Under the pieces are notes generated by a model. It saw only the letters and a program-made list of their open reading frames with translations. It had not been told where the DNA came from and searched no databases. 64,000 nucleotides of DNA, from assembly GCA_029977705.1 (NCBI GenBank), contig JAPOKJ010000001.1, forward strand, positions 62,001 through 126,000, read 5' to 3'. The position numbers and the translations under genes are program-made. Source of the DNA: Burkholderiales bacterium. Lineage in GTDB: Bacteria > Pseudomonadota > Gammaproteobacteria > Burkholderiales > Burkholderiaceae_E. Positions 1-8,202 of this stretch are shown here, piece after piece; positions within the stretch are counted from its first letter, which is position 1; the number at the start of each line of letters is the position of its first letter.

Positions 1-624
1 GAACTCACTTTTCTCGACATTACCGCCAGCAGCGATGCCCGCGACATCATCCTGCATGTCATCGAAGCGGTCGCTGACCAGGTTTTCATTCCCCTCACGG
101 TGGGCGGTGGCGTGCGTCAGGTCGCTGATGTTCAGCGCCTGCTCAATGCGGGCGCAGACAAGGTATCGATCAATACCGCCGGCATCCAGAACCCTCAGCT
201 GATCGCAGATGCGAGTGCTCGCTATGGCTCTCAAGCCATTGTTTGCGCGATCGATGCCAAACAGACCGCGGCAGGTCACTGGGAAGTCTTCACCCATGGC
301 GGGCGTAACAACACCGGCCTGGATGCCGTGAAGTGGGCGCAAACTGTCGCCTCACTGGGGGCTGGCGAAATCCTGCTCACCAGCATGGACCGCGATGGCA
401 CGAAGAGCGGCTTCGACCTGGCACTGACGCGTGCGGTCTCGGATGCGGTCAGCATTCCAGTGATCGCCTCGGGCGGGGTCGGCACCCTTGAGCACCTGGC
501 CGACGGGGTCACCGAAGGCCGGGCCGATGCCGTCCTGGCGGCCAGCATCTTTCACTTTGGCGAGGCCACCGTGGCGCAGGCCAAGGCGGTGATGCGGGCC
601 CGCGGCGTACCGGTCAGGCTGTGA
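1..624 (+). CDS. hisF: Imidazole glycerol phosphate synthase cyclase subunit HisF (5' partial)
   Basis: Cyclase subunit that joins ammonia from HisH to PRFAR, giving imidazole glycerol phosphate and AICAR in histidine synthesis. The frame is open from base 1, so the gene enters from outside the window; 207 codons remain and roughly the first 50 residues are missing compared with the usual 250-260. Visible barrel motifs are FLDITAS at the left edge, [24 protein letters not shown] with the second catalytic Asp region, and the phosphate-binding [10 protein letters not shown]. It lies 25 bases before hisI in the same direction. Codon use in the first 350 bases is looser (GCT, TCT, CAA, ATT, GTT) than in the rest of the gene. 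Confidence 0.97.
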   Translation, partial: ELTFLDITASSDARDIILHVIEAVADQVFIPLTVGGGVRQVADVQRLLNAGADKVSINTAGIQNPQLIADASARYGSQAIVCAIDAKQTAAGHWEVFTHGGRNNTGLDAVKWAQTVASLGAGEILLTSMDRDGTKSGFDLALTRAVSDAVSIPVIASGGVGTLEHLADGVTEGRADAVLAASIFHFGEATVAQAKAVMRARGVPVRL

Positions 625-649
625 TCCGGGCTGGGCGAAGGAGAGGTTT

Positions 650-1057
650 GTGAGCACAAACAACAGCTGGCTTGAGGCCGTCAAGTTCGATGACCGGGGC
701 CTGGTGACGGCCATCGCCCAGGACCGGCACAGCGGCCGTATCCTGATGGTGGCCTGGATGAACCGTGAGGCCCTGGCCGAAACCGCCGCCACCCGGCGGG
801 CGGTGTACTGGTCACGCTCGCGCGGGCGGCTGTGGCGCAAGGGCGAGGAATCCGGCCATGTGCAGCAGGTCAGCGATATCCGGCTGGACTGCGACGGCGA
901 CGTCATCCTGCTGCAGGTCGATCACGGTGACCTGGCCCATGGCGGTGGCATTGCCTGCCACACCGGCCGTGAATCCTGCTTTTTCAGTCAGTTGCGCGAC
1001 GGCCGCTGGGAGGCGGTCGACCCGGTCCTGAAGGACCCGGAACTGATCTACAAGTAA
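650..1057 (+). CDS. hisI: Phosphoribosyl-AMP cyclohydrolase HisI
   Basis: Hydrolyses the purine ring of phosphoribosyl-AMP, the third step of histidine synthesis, in the cytoplasm. The 135-residue protein starts at a GTG that has a good ribosome site (GAAGGAGAGG) a few bases upstream. It shows the single-domain HisI pattern: LMVAWMN near residue 28, the [17 protein letters not shown] block, and the metal-binding DCDGD and ACHTGRESC segments. It ends in TAA, so TAA is used as a normal terminator in this genome, which matters for the ftsI stop. HisE is a separate gene immediately downstream, unlike the fused HisIE of enterics. Confidence 0.97.
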   Translation: MSTNNSWLEAVKFDDRGLVTAIAQDRHSGRILMVAWMNREALAETAATRRAVYWSRSRGRLWRKGEESGHVQQVSDIRLDCDGDVILLQVDHGDLAHGGGIACHTGRESCFFSQLRDGRWEAVDPVLKDPELIYK

Positions 1058-1078
1058 CTCCTGCCGACCCCAACCCTG

Positions 1079-1426
1079 ATGGCCTCACCCATGACGACCC
1101 CCAGCAATGCCGATGTGCTCGCCCGACTGGCCGATGTGGTGGCCTCGCGCCGGGGCGGCGATCCGGCCAAGTCCTATGTGGCACGCCTGTTCAGCAAGGC
1201 GCCTGATGCCATCCTCAAGAAGATCGGCGAGGAGGCCACTGAAACCGTGATGGCGGCCAAGGACGCCGATCCGGCCCGCATCGTCGCCGAAACCGCCGAC
1301 CTGTGGTTCCACTGCGTCGTGATGCTGGCCCACTACGGGCTGCGGCCCGAGGACGTCACCGCCGAGCTGGCCCGCCGCGAAGGCCTGTCCGGCCTCGACG
1401 AAAAGGCGGCGCGACCGGCCGGCTGA
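1079..1426 (+). CDS. hisE: Phosphoribosyl-ATP pyrophosphatase HisE
   Basis: Removes pyrophosphate from phosphoribosyl-ATP, the second step of histidine synthesis. The protein of 115 residues (111 if it starts at the second Met, base 1091) has the MazG-like helical signature: [15 protein letters not shown] with the acidic metal ligands and [13 protein letters not shown]. It follows hisI after a 21-base gap. No strong ribosome site separates the two possible starts, so the N-terminus is uncertain by four residues. The alanine/arginine-rich end (DEKAARPAG) has no known role. Confidence 0.95.
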   Translation: MASPMTTPSNADVLARLADVVASRRGGDPAKSYVARLFSKAPDAILKKIGEEATETVMAAKDADPARIVAETADLWFHCVVMLAHYGLRPEDVTAELARREGLSGLDEKAARPAG

Positions 1427-1500
1427 GGCCGGTGGCGGGCGGCCCCGGCCGCACCCTTCCCTTGCGAATGAGCCCCTTGTCATTCCCCCAACCGAGAACC

Positions 1501-1875
1501 ATGAGCGATATCCCCTTCAAACCCGACTGCCTGTTCTGCAAGATTGCCCGCGGCACGATCCCCAGCCGCAAGGTCTATGAGGACGAGGACATGCTCGCCT
1601 TCCATGACATCGCCCCGGCGGCACCGGTGCACTTCCTGATCATTCCCAAGATCCATGTCGACAACCTGTACGACGCCGACCTGCGCCATCAGGCGCTGCT
1701 GGGCAAGATGCTCGGCATGACGGGTCAGCTGGCTCGCCAGGAAGGCAGTCCGAATGGCTTCCGGGTGGTTGTCAACAATGGCGTCGTCGGGCGACAGGAG
1801 GTGTATCATCTGCACATCCATGTGATGGGGGGTGATCAACCCCTGGGCTCTCGCCCACCCGGTCAAAAGCCCTGA
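1501..1875 (+). CDS. HIT family nucleotide-binding protein (HinT-like)
   Basis: Histidine-triad purine nucleoside phosphoramidase of the HinT/PKCI branch. The start is taken at ATG 1501, giving 124 residues that begin MSDIPFKPDCLFCKIARG, the standard N-terminus; the frame is open further upstream but that part is not HIT-like. The active-site triad is seen near the C-terminus as YHLHIHVMGG, with the central His as nucleophile and the preceding NNG as a conserved turn. The gene between hisE and tatA is the usual arrangement in Burkholderiales. Its physiological substrate is unknown in most bacteria. Confidence 0.93.
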   Translation: MSDIPFKPDCLFCKIARGTIPSRKVYEDEDMLAFHDIAPAAPVHFLIIPKIHVDNLYDADLRHQALLGKMLGMTGQLARQEGSPNGFRVVVNNGVVGRQEVYHLHIHVMGGDQPLGSRPPGQKP

Positions 1876-1948
1876 GGTCCCTCAATCTCAGCCGGCGCCT
1901 GCGTCTCGTTGCGCGTACCGGCCTCACACAACGTCTTAGGAGAAAACA

Positions 1949-2155
1949 ATGGGTTCACTGAGCATCTGGCACTGGCTGATCGTCCTGGTGATCGTCATGA
2001 TGGTGTTTGGCACCAAGAAACTGCGCAACATGGGCCAGGATCTGGGCGGCGCCGTCAAGGGCTTCAAGGATGGCCTGAAAGAAGGCTCGGCCGATGCCGC
2101 CAAGCCGGCCGACAGCGGCAAGACCATCGACGTGCAGGCCAAGGAAAAGGTCTGA
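1949..2155 (+). CDS. tatA: Twin-arginine translocase subunit TatA
   Basis: Small pore-forming subunit of the Tat pathway that exports folded proteins across the inner membrane. The 68-residue protein has one N-terminal membrane helix (about residues 4-20, [15 protein letters not shown]), the FG hinge, then an amphipathic helix ([19 protein letters not shown]) and a charged tail. A clear ribosome site (TTAGGAG) lies upstream. It begins the tatABC unit; tatB follows after about 120 bases. Confidence 0.97.
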   Translation: MGSLSIWHWLIVLVIVMMVFGTKKLRNMGQDLGGAVKGFKDGLKEGSADAAKPADSGKTIDVQAKEKV

Positions 2156-2277
2156 GGCCGCGCTGCGCGGCGCATTGCCCGGGCCCGGTGTGATCACCCA
2201 AGGCCCGCTTCCTGCCAAAGGCCCGGTGCAAGCCGGGCCTTGTCGCCTCATGACCTGCCAGCCCTCTCGCCCGTTCC

Positions 2278-2715
2278 ATGTTTGACATCGGCTTTTCCGA
2301 ACTTCTGATCATCGGCGTGGTGGCCCTCGTCGTGCTCGGGCCCGAGCGCCTGCCGCGCGTGGCCCGCCAGGCAGGCCAATGGATGGGCAAGCTGCAACGC
2401 TATGTCGCCGACGTCAAGAGCGACATCAACCGCCAGGTCGAGATGTCCGAGCTGCGCCGCATGCAGGAAGAGGTCAAGGAAGCCGCCAAGAGCATCGAAG
2501 CCTCAGTGCACGGTGCCGTCGACGAGACCCGCAAGGAACTCGACTCGCTGCAGACCAGCGCCGCGCTGACCGAGCCGCCCGGGGCCGCCAATCCCGAGCC
2601 CTCCGACTGGGAAAAGAGCTACGCCCTTCGTCGCACCCGCGACAAGATCAAGGACCGCCGTGTCGAGCGGGCCAAGGAATTGGGCAAGAAGCTGCCCAAG
2701 AAGAAGTCCTGGTAA
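2278..2715 (+). CDS. tatB: Sec-independent translocase subunit TatB
   Basis: Forms the substrate-receptor complex with TatC. The 145-residue protein starts MFDIGFSELLIIGVVALVVLG, a typical TatB membrane helix with the conserved Glu at position 8, followed by GPERLPRVARQ and a long charged amphipathic helix. The tail (from about residue 105) is rich in Lys, Arg and Glu. Its TAA stop abuts the tatC ATG with no spacer, so the two are translationally coupled. Confidence 0.97.
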   Translation: MFDIGFSELLIIGVVALVVLGPERLPRVARQAGQWMGKLQRYVADVKSDINRQVEMSELRRMQEEVKEAAKSIEASVHGAVDETRKELDSLQTSAALTEPPGAANPEPSDWEKSYALRRTRDKIKDRRVERAKELGKKLPKKKSW

Positions 2716-3558
2716 ATGAAACTGTCGATCTTCAAACGCAAGGGCCAGGCGGCTGCCGCGGCCGCGTCCGCCGGTCAGGAGCAGGAGGAGAACTTCATCT
2801 CCCATCTGGTCGAGCTGCGCGATCGCATGATCCGCTCGCTGTGGGTCGTGATCCTGATCTTCATCGTATGTTTCTATTTCTCGGGCGACATCATGAAGTT
2901 CCTGTCGCAGCCGCTGTATCAGGCGCTGCCGGCCGGCACACGTCCGATCTTCACCGATCAGGCCGGTGCCTTCTTCACCCTGACCAAGGTCTCCTTCCTG
3001 GCCGCGCTGCTGTTCTCCCTGCCCTGGGTGCTGTATCAGGCCTGGGCCTTTGTCGCGCCGGGACTGTACGAGCATGAGAAGCGCTTTGCATTGCCGCTGA
3101 TCGTCTCCTCGGTGTTCTTCATGGTGGTGGGCATCTCGTTTGCGTACTACTTCGTGCTGCCGGCGGCCTACAAGTTCTTCATCTCGTTTGCGGCCCAGAC
3201 CGGTGCCGAGACGCTGCAGGACCTGCAGAAGTACTGGGACTTCACGCTGTCGATCTTCTTCGGCTTCGGCCTGACCTTCGAGGTCCCGGTGGTCGAGATG
3301 CTGCTGGTGAAACTGGGCATGGTCTCGGTGCAGCAGCTGCGCGATGCGCGCCGCTACGTGCTGGTGGGGGCCTTCGTGGTGGCGGCGGTACTCACGCCAC
3401 CCGACGTGCTGTCGCAGTTCATGCTGGCGGTACCGCTCTACCTGCTCTACGAACTGGGCATCTTCCTGGCCGGATTCATCAAGGCCCACAGCGCGTCGCC
3501 CGACGAGAAGGCGGCCAAGGAAAAGCAGGCGCAACAGACGCCGGGCGCAGGCGCCTGA
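2716..3558 (+). CDS. tatC: Sec-independent translocase subunit TatC
   Basis: Multispanning membrane subunit that recognises the twin-arginine signal. The 280-residue protein begins directly after the tatB stop. After a Lys/Ala/Gln-rich lead it shows the family signature ISHLVELRDRMIRS, then six predicted membrane segments, including LYEHEKRFALPLIVSS and the conserved FGFGLTFEVPV region. Loop residue patterns match functional TatC. The C-terminal tail (DEKAAKEKQAQQ) is hydrophilic and probably cytoplasmic. Confidence 0.97.
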   Translation: MKLSIFKRKGQAAAAAASAGQEQEENFISHLVELRDRMIRSLWVVILIFIVCFYFSGDIMKFLSQPLYQALPAGTRPIFTDQAGAFFTLTKVSFLAALLFSLPWVLYQAWAFVAPGLYEHEKRFALPLIVSSVFFMVVGISFAYYFVLPAAYKFFISFAAQTGAETLQDLQKYWDFTLSIFFGFGLTFEVPVVEMLLVKLGMVSVQQLRDARRYVLVGAFVVAAVLTPPDVLSQFMLAVPLYLLYELGIFLAGFIKAHSASPDEKAAKEKQAQQTPGAGA

Positions 3559-3669
3559 GTCAGGACCAGGCCCTGCCTTCCCCGCGGGCCTGGCATTGCT
3601 GCATCATCTGAGACGCAAGGACCCGCGCCGCAGGTCCACAGGGCACAATGCTCCTGCGGGAGGTGATGC

Positions 3670-4653
3670 GTGATCAATCGGCGGACAATCTGTGCCTGGA
3701 CCCTGGGCCTGCCCCTGGGCGCGGTGCTCGATGACCCGCCTGCCCTGGCCCAAGGCCTTCCCGACTGGCCCAAGGGACCGATCCGGTTCATCGTGCCTTT
3801 TCCGGCCGGCAGCGGTACCGACCTGAATGCAAGGATGATCGGCGAGCGCCTCGGTCAGTCGCTTGGCCAGACCGTCGTCGTCGACAACCGGCCGGGTGCC
3901 GACGGGGCGATTGCCGCCGAGGCGGCTGCGCGCGCCAGGCCCGACGGCTACACCGTTTTTGTCACCTCGAACAGTACCCACGCCTCGAACCCGGCCCTGC
4001 GCCGCAAGCTGCCCTACGATCCGGTCAAGGACTTCGCACCGGTGACCCTGATCGGTACGGCACCGCTGATGGTGCTGGTCCATCCCTCGCTGCCGATCAG
4101 CAGCATCCGCGAGTTGATCGCCTATGCAAAGGCCCATCCCGGCCAGCTCAATTTCTCCAGCGGCAGCGCCTCCTCGCGCGTCTCGGGCGAGATGTTCAAG
4201 AGCATGGCCGGCGTCGACATGACCAACGTCACCTACAAGGGCAACCCGCAGGCCCTCACCGACCTTGTGGCAGGACAGGTGCAGGTGATGTTCTGCGATG
4301 CCGGCACGGCCATGCCGCAGGTGCAGTCACGCAAGGTGCGGGCCCTGGCCGTCACCGGACTCCGGCGTTATGGCGCCGCGCCCGAGCTGCCGACGGTGGC
4401 CGAGAGCGGCGTGCCCGGCTTCGAGATGATCGCCTGGACCGCCGTGTTCACGCCTGCCGGCACACCCGAGCCCATCGTGCGCCTGCTCAATCAGCGCATC
4501 GTTGAGATCCTGCGCCCGCCCGAGTACCGCCAGCGCGCAGGCAATGCCACCGACTTGATGCCGGGCACGCCGGCCGAGCTGGCCAGCTTCGTGGCCAGCG
4601 AGATCGAAAAATGGAAGCGGGTCGTGGCGCAGGCGCGCATCGACGTCGAGTGA
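3670..4653 (+). CDS. Tripartite tricarboxylate transporter (Bug/TctC family) solute receptor
   Basis: Periplasmic substrate-binding protein of the TctC/Bug family. The 327-residue protein starts at GTG 3670 behind GGGAGG, and has a signal region with NRR and a cleavage site after PALAQ. The Bug fold is shown by IRFIVPFPAGSGTDLNAR, the PGADGAIAAEAAARARPDGYT block, YKGNPQALTDLVAGQVQVMF and LPTVAESGVPGFE. No TctA or TctB membrane partner is in the window, as is usual for orphan Bug proteins in Bordetella and relatives. It heads a run with two CoA-transferases, so the ligand may be a carboxylate that is activated as a CoA ester; that link is inference. Confidence 0.92.
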   Translation: MINRRTICAWTLGLPLGAVLDDPPALAQGLPDWPKGPIRFIVPFPAGSGTDLNARMIGERLGQSLGQTVVVDNRPGADGAIAAEAAARARPDGYTVFVTSNSTHASNPALRRKLPYDPVKDFAPVTLIGTAPLMVLVHPSLPISSIRELIAYAKAHPGQLNFSSGSASSRVSGEMFKSMAGVDMTNVTYKGNPQALTDLVAGQVQVMFCDAGTAMPQVQSRKVRALAVTGLRRYGAAPELPTVAESGVPGFEMIAWTAVFTPAGTPEPIVRLLNQRIVEILRPPEYRQRAGNATDLMPGTPAELASFVASEIEKWKRVVAQARIDVE

Positions 4654-4660
4654 TCAGGTC

Positions 4661-5881
4661 ATGACGAGCCTCAAGCCCGACCATCTGGCTGCGCGCGACG
4701 CGGCGTCCGCGCCGGCAGCGGCCGCGCCCGGGCCGCTGCAGGGCCTGAAGGTGATCGAGCTTGGCCAGGTGCTGGCCGGGCCGTTTGCAGGGGCGATCTT
4801 TGCGGACCTGGGCGCACAGGTGATCAAGGTCGAGCGGCCCGATGGCGGCGATGATGCCCGCAACATGGGCAAGCCCTTCCGGCACGGCGATGCGATGGCC
4901 TTTCATGTCTTCAACCGTGGCAAGGCCTCGGTGGCCCTCGACCTGAAGGATGCGCAAGGCCTGGCCGACCTGCATCGCTTGCTGGCGGATGCCGACATCA
5001 TGGTGCACAACCTGCGGCCCGGTGTGCCGCAGCAGCTGGGCATCGACGGCGCGACGCTGTGTGCGCGCCATCCGCGTCTGATCTATTGCGAGATGTCTTC
5101 CTTCGGAGCCCAGGGCCCGCTGTCGCAGCGTCCGGGCTATGAGCCTCTGATCCAGGCCTATTCGGGCCTGTCCAGCATCAATGGCGATCCGGACGGTCCG
5201 CCGATGCGCATGGGCGCCTCGGTGTGCGACCAGGGCACCGGCATGTGGACGGTGATCGGCGCCCTGTCGCTGCTGCAGCGACGTGCCCGCACCGGACGGG
5301 GTGGCATCGTATCGGCGTCCTTGCTGGAAACAGCGATGACCTGGGGGGCGCAAAAGGTCGATGCTTATCTGAACGAGGGCACCTTGCCCGAGCGCCATGC
5401 CACCGGGCATCCGGGCTTCGTGCCCTATGAGGCCTTCGAGGGCAATGATGGTCCCTTCCTGATCTGCGTGGGCAATGATCGCCTGTTCGAAAAATTTGCG
5501 GCGGTGCTGCAGCGCCCTGACTGGACGCGTGACGAGCGCTTTGCCCGCAACCGGGCGCGCCTGCAGCACAAGGCCGAGTTGCTCGGACAGATCCGCGCCA
5601 TCTTGCGCACCCGCTCGCGCCTGGATTGGCTGGCCGAGCTGGAAGCAGCCGGTGTGCCCTGTGCACCGATCAATACCGTGCCCGAGGTTGTCCGCGAGGC
5701 GCAGATCGCCGCGCTCGGCCTCATCCAGCAGGTGCCCGGCGAGGACTTCGCGCTGACGGGCCTGCCGTTGTCCTTTGATGGCCTGCGACCCGCGATCCGC
5801 AGCGGCGCGCCGCGCCTGGACGAGGCGGGCGAGCGCCTGCTGGGTCGTCCGCCGCCTGGCCGCAACCCCACGCCGGGCTGA
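4661..5881 (+). CDS. CaiB/BaiF (class III) CoA-transferase, with Glu at the expected catalytic Asp
   Basis: Member of the formyl-CoA:oxalate CoA-transferase fold, moving CoA between carboxylic acids. The 406-residue protein has the N-terminal GLKVIELGQVLAGPFAG, FADLGAQVIKVERP and FNRGKASVALDLK motifs and the SFGAQGP loop. The residue that aligns with the catalytic Asp of the family is Glu161 (GAG at 5141-5143, in PGYEPLIQAYSG), whereas the neighbouring paralogue keeps Asp. It begins 7 bases after the Bug receptor stop, suggesting one transcript. The substrate cannot be read from sequence. Confidence 0.9.
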   Translation: MTSLKPDHLAARDAASAPAAAAPGPLQGLKVIELGQVLAGPFAGAIFADLGAQVIKVERPDGGDDARNMGKPFRHGDAMAFHVFNRGKASVALDLKDAQGLADLHRLLADADIMVHNLRPGVPQQLGIDGATLCARHPRLIYCEMSSFGAQGPLSQRPGYEPLIQAYSGLSSINGDPDGPPMRMGASVCDQGTGMWTVIGALSLLQRRARTGRGGIVSASLLETAMTWGAQKVDAYLNEGTLPERHATGHPGFVPYEAFEGNDGPFLICVGNDRLFEKFAAVLQRPDWTRDERFARNRARLQHKAELLGQIRAILRTRSRLDWLAELEAAGVPCAPINTVPEVVREAQIAALGLIQQVPGEDFALTGLPLSFDGLRPAIRSGAPRLDEAGERLLGRPPPGRNPTPG

Positions 5882-5944
5882 GGCCTTGCGAGGCACCGAA
5901 TCCCACCCTTTCATTTTCGTCTCCAGAACCGGACCATTTCAAGC

Positions 5945-7120
5945 ATGCAGAACGCCTTCAGGAACATCAAGATCATCGACATGAGCCAGGGCATTGCCGG
6001 GCCGATGTCGGCCGGCATCCTGGCGCGCCAGGGGGCCAATGTCATCAAGGTGGAACCCCCCAACGGGGACTGGATCCGTGGAGCCGGCGTCGGCGAGCAG
6101 GGCATGTCCCCCAATGCCATCGCGGGCAATTTCAACAAGCGCGGCATCGTCATCGATGCCAGCAAGCCGGCCGGCCGCGAGGCGATCCTGCGGCTGCTGC
6201 GCGATGCCGATGTGCTGGTCGAGAACTTTCGCGATGGCGTGATGAAACGACTGGGCCTGGACTACGACACGGTGCGCGCGATCAATCCGCGCATCGTCTA
6301 CTGCTCGGTGACCGGCTTCGGGCCGCGTGGTCCCCTGGCCGGCAAGGCCGCTACCGATTCGGTGGTGCAGGCCTATACCGGGATGACCTTTGCCAATGGC
6401 GGGCGCGCCGGTCCGCCGCGCCGTATCGGCATCTATGTGCCGGACAACATCAGCGCGATCTATTCGGCCCAGGCCATCAGTGCCGCCCTGTTCGAGCGCT
6501 TCACCACGGGCACCGGCCAGCGCATCGAGATCTCGCTGGCGCAGTGCTGCGCGGCGATCCAGGCTGCCCCGATGATCGATACCTTCACCCATCCCGATCC
6601 GGCCTACTGGCCGACGGCACTGTCACCCGCCGGCGATTACAAGACCGCCGACGGCTACATCACCGTGGCGGCATTGACGCAGGAGATGTTCCTGCGCCTG
6701 TGCAAGGTGGTCGGGCGTGAAGACTGGCTGGCTGATCCGCGCTTTGCCGATGATCCGGCGCGCAAGACGAACGCGGCGGCGATGAATGCCGCCTTTGCTG
6801 CCGAAATGCTCAAGAACACCACGGCCCACTGGTTGAACGGGTTCGAAGCGGCCGATGTGCTGGTCAGTGCCATCAATGACTATCCCACCTTCCGCGACCA
6901 GGAGCAGACCCGTGCCATGGGCTACTTCACCGAAGTGGATCAGGCCCCGATCGGCAAGCTGACGGTGCCCAACCTGCCGGGGGTGAAGGTAAACCTGCGC
7001 GCCGCGCCGCGGGTCGGCGAGCATACGCTGCAGGTGTTGCTCGAGTCCGGATTCAGCCAGGCCGAGATCGATGCGCTGATCGCCCAGGGCGTGGTCCATC
7101 AGCGGGCGGAGCAGGCCTGA
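5945..7120 (+). CDS. CaiB/BaiF (class III) CoA-transferase
   Basis: Second class III CoA-transferase, 391 residues, only distantly similar to the one before it. Motifs are IKIIDMSQGIAGPMSAGIL, ARQGANVIKVEPP, FNKRGIVIDASKP, VENFRDGVMKRLGLDY and VTGFGPRGP. Asp138 in AATDSVVQAYTG sits at the catalytic position. Its TGA is followed immediately by the ATG of the next Bug receptor, so the pair is translationally coupled. Two dissimilar CoA-transferases side by side could form a donor/acceptor pair or serve different acids; nothing here decides. Confidence 0.9.
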   Translation: MQNAFRNIKIIDMSQGIAGPMSAGILARQGANVIKVEPPNGDWIRGAGVGEQGMSPNAIAGNFNKRGIVIDASKPAGREAILRLLRDADVLVENFRDGVMKRLGLDYDTVRAINPRIVYCSVTGFGPRGPLAGKAATDSVVQAYTGMTFANGGRAGPPRRIGIYVPDNISAIYSAQAISAALFERFTTGTGQRIEISLAQCCAAIQAAPMIDTFTHPDPAYWPTALSPAGDYKTADGYITVAALTQEMFLRLCKVVGREDWLADPRFADDPARKTNAAAMNAAFAAEMLKNTTAHWLNGFEAADVLVSAINDYPTFRDQEQTRAMGYFTEVDQAPIGKLTVPNLPGVKVNLRAAPRVGEHTLQVLLESGFSQAEIDALIAQGVVHQRAEQA

Positions 7121-8134
7121 ATGGCCATCCCTGATCGGCGCCGGGCCACGCTGGCTTGCCTGTTGCGCGCTGCCGTTGCGGCGCCGGTGCTGCTGCGCGG
7201 CGGCAGCGCACTCGCCCAGGCCGGCACGGCTGCCTCGGGTTACCCGTCCAGGCCAGTGCGTGTGGTGCTGCCCTATCCGCCCGGTGGCCCCACCGATGTG
7301 CTGGTGCGCATCGTCGCTGCCGAACTGGGCAAGCTGCTCGGGCAGCCCTTCACCATCGACAACAAGGCGGGCGCCTCGGGCATGATCGGCTCGGCCGAGG
7401 TGGCCAAGGCAATGCCGGATGGCTACACCTTGCTGGGCAATGCCTCGATCCATGTGATCAATCCGAGCCTGTATCCGAAAGTCAGCTTCGATGCGATCCA
7501 GGACTTCGCGCCCATCACCCAGCTGGCCCACGTGCCCCTGGTGGTCGTGGTCAACAACGATTTGCCGGTGCGCAACATCCGCGAGCTGATCGCCTGGGGC
7601 AAGACCCATCCCGGCAAGCTCAATTTCGGCTCCTCCGGCAACGCGGCCGCCCCGCATCTGGCAGGCGAGTCGTTCAAGATCGCCACCGGCGTGCAGATGC
7701 AACATGTGCCCTACAAGGGCAGCTCTCCGGCGCTCACCGACCTGATGGGCGGCCAGATCCAGTTGATGTTCGACTCGATGCCCTCGGCCACGCCCTTCAT
7801 CAAGTCCGGCAAGTTGCGCGCACTGGCGGTGACGACCGGCAGGCGTGCGGCCTCGATGCCTGATCTGCCCACCGTGGCCGAGTCCGGTGTACCTGGTTTC
7901 GACATCAGCACCTGGTATGGCCTGTGGGCACCTCGGGCCACGCCGCGCGAGATCGTCGACCGTCTGGCCAGCGAGGTGGCGCGCATTCTCAGACAGCCCG
8001 AGGTGCGCGAGAAATATGCAGCCCTGGGCGCCGAGCCGATCGGATCCACGCCCGAGGCCTTTGCCGCCTACTGTCGCAGCGAACTGGACAAGTGGGCCCG
8101 CGTGGTTCGCGAGTCAGGCGCCAAGGCAGACTGA
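7121..8134 (+). CDS. Tripartite tricarboxylate transporter (Bug/TctC family) solute receptor
   Basis: Second periplasmic Bug receptor, 337 residues, starting directly at the stop of the upstream CoA-transferase gene. The signal region (RRRATLACLLRAAVAAPVLL) ends at a likely cleavage after SALAQA. Bug motifs are VRVVLPYPPGGPTDVLVR, the KAGASGMIGSAEVAKAMPDGYT block, VPYKGSSPALTDLMGGQIQLM and LPTVAESGVPGFD. It closes the Bug, CoA-transferase, CoA-transferase, Bug unit. As with the first receptor, no TctAB permease is near. Confidence 0.93.
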   Translation: MAIPDRRRATLACLLRAAVAAPVLLRGGSALAQAGTAASGYPSRPVRVVLPYPPGGPTDVLVRIVAAELGKLLGQPFTIDNKAGASGMIGSAEVAKAMPDGYTLLGNASIHVINPSLYPKVSFDAIQDFAPITQLAHVPLVVVVNNDLPVRNIRELIAWGKTHPGKLNFGSSGNAAAPHLAGESFKIATGVQMQHVPYKGSSPALTDLMGGQIQLMFDSMPSATPFIKSGKLRALAVTTGRRAASMPDLPTVAESGVPGFDISTWYGLWAPRATPREIVDRLASEVARILRQPEVREKYAALGAEPIGSTPEAFAAYCRSELDKWARVVRESGAKAD

Positions 8135-8147
8135 GCATGTAATACAG

Positions 8148-8172
8148 CCTTCACATCGGGTCCCTAACATCG
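8148..8172 (+). promoter_or_regulatory. Imperfect direct repeat upstream of the alkaline phosphatase pair
   Basis: CCTTCACATCG (8148-8158) is repeated as CCCTAACATCG (8162-8172), 14 bases apart, 30 bases before the first phosphatase start. A phosphate-responsive PhoB site would be expected to use an 11-base period, which this does not. It may be an activator site or chance. Confidence 0.25.
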
Positions 8173-8202
8173 CCGGCATCGACTCAACGTCAGGGACTCA
8201 CG

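Noticed and set aside
8148-8172. PhoB box ahead of the alkaline phosphatases
   Set aside because: The repeat spacing is 14, not 11, and the units do not match the known PhoB half-site.
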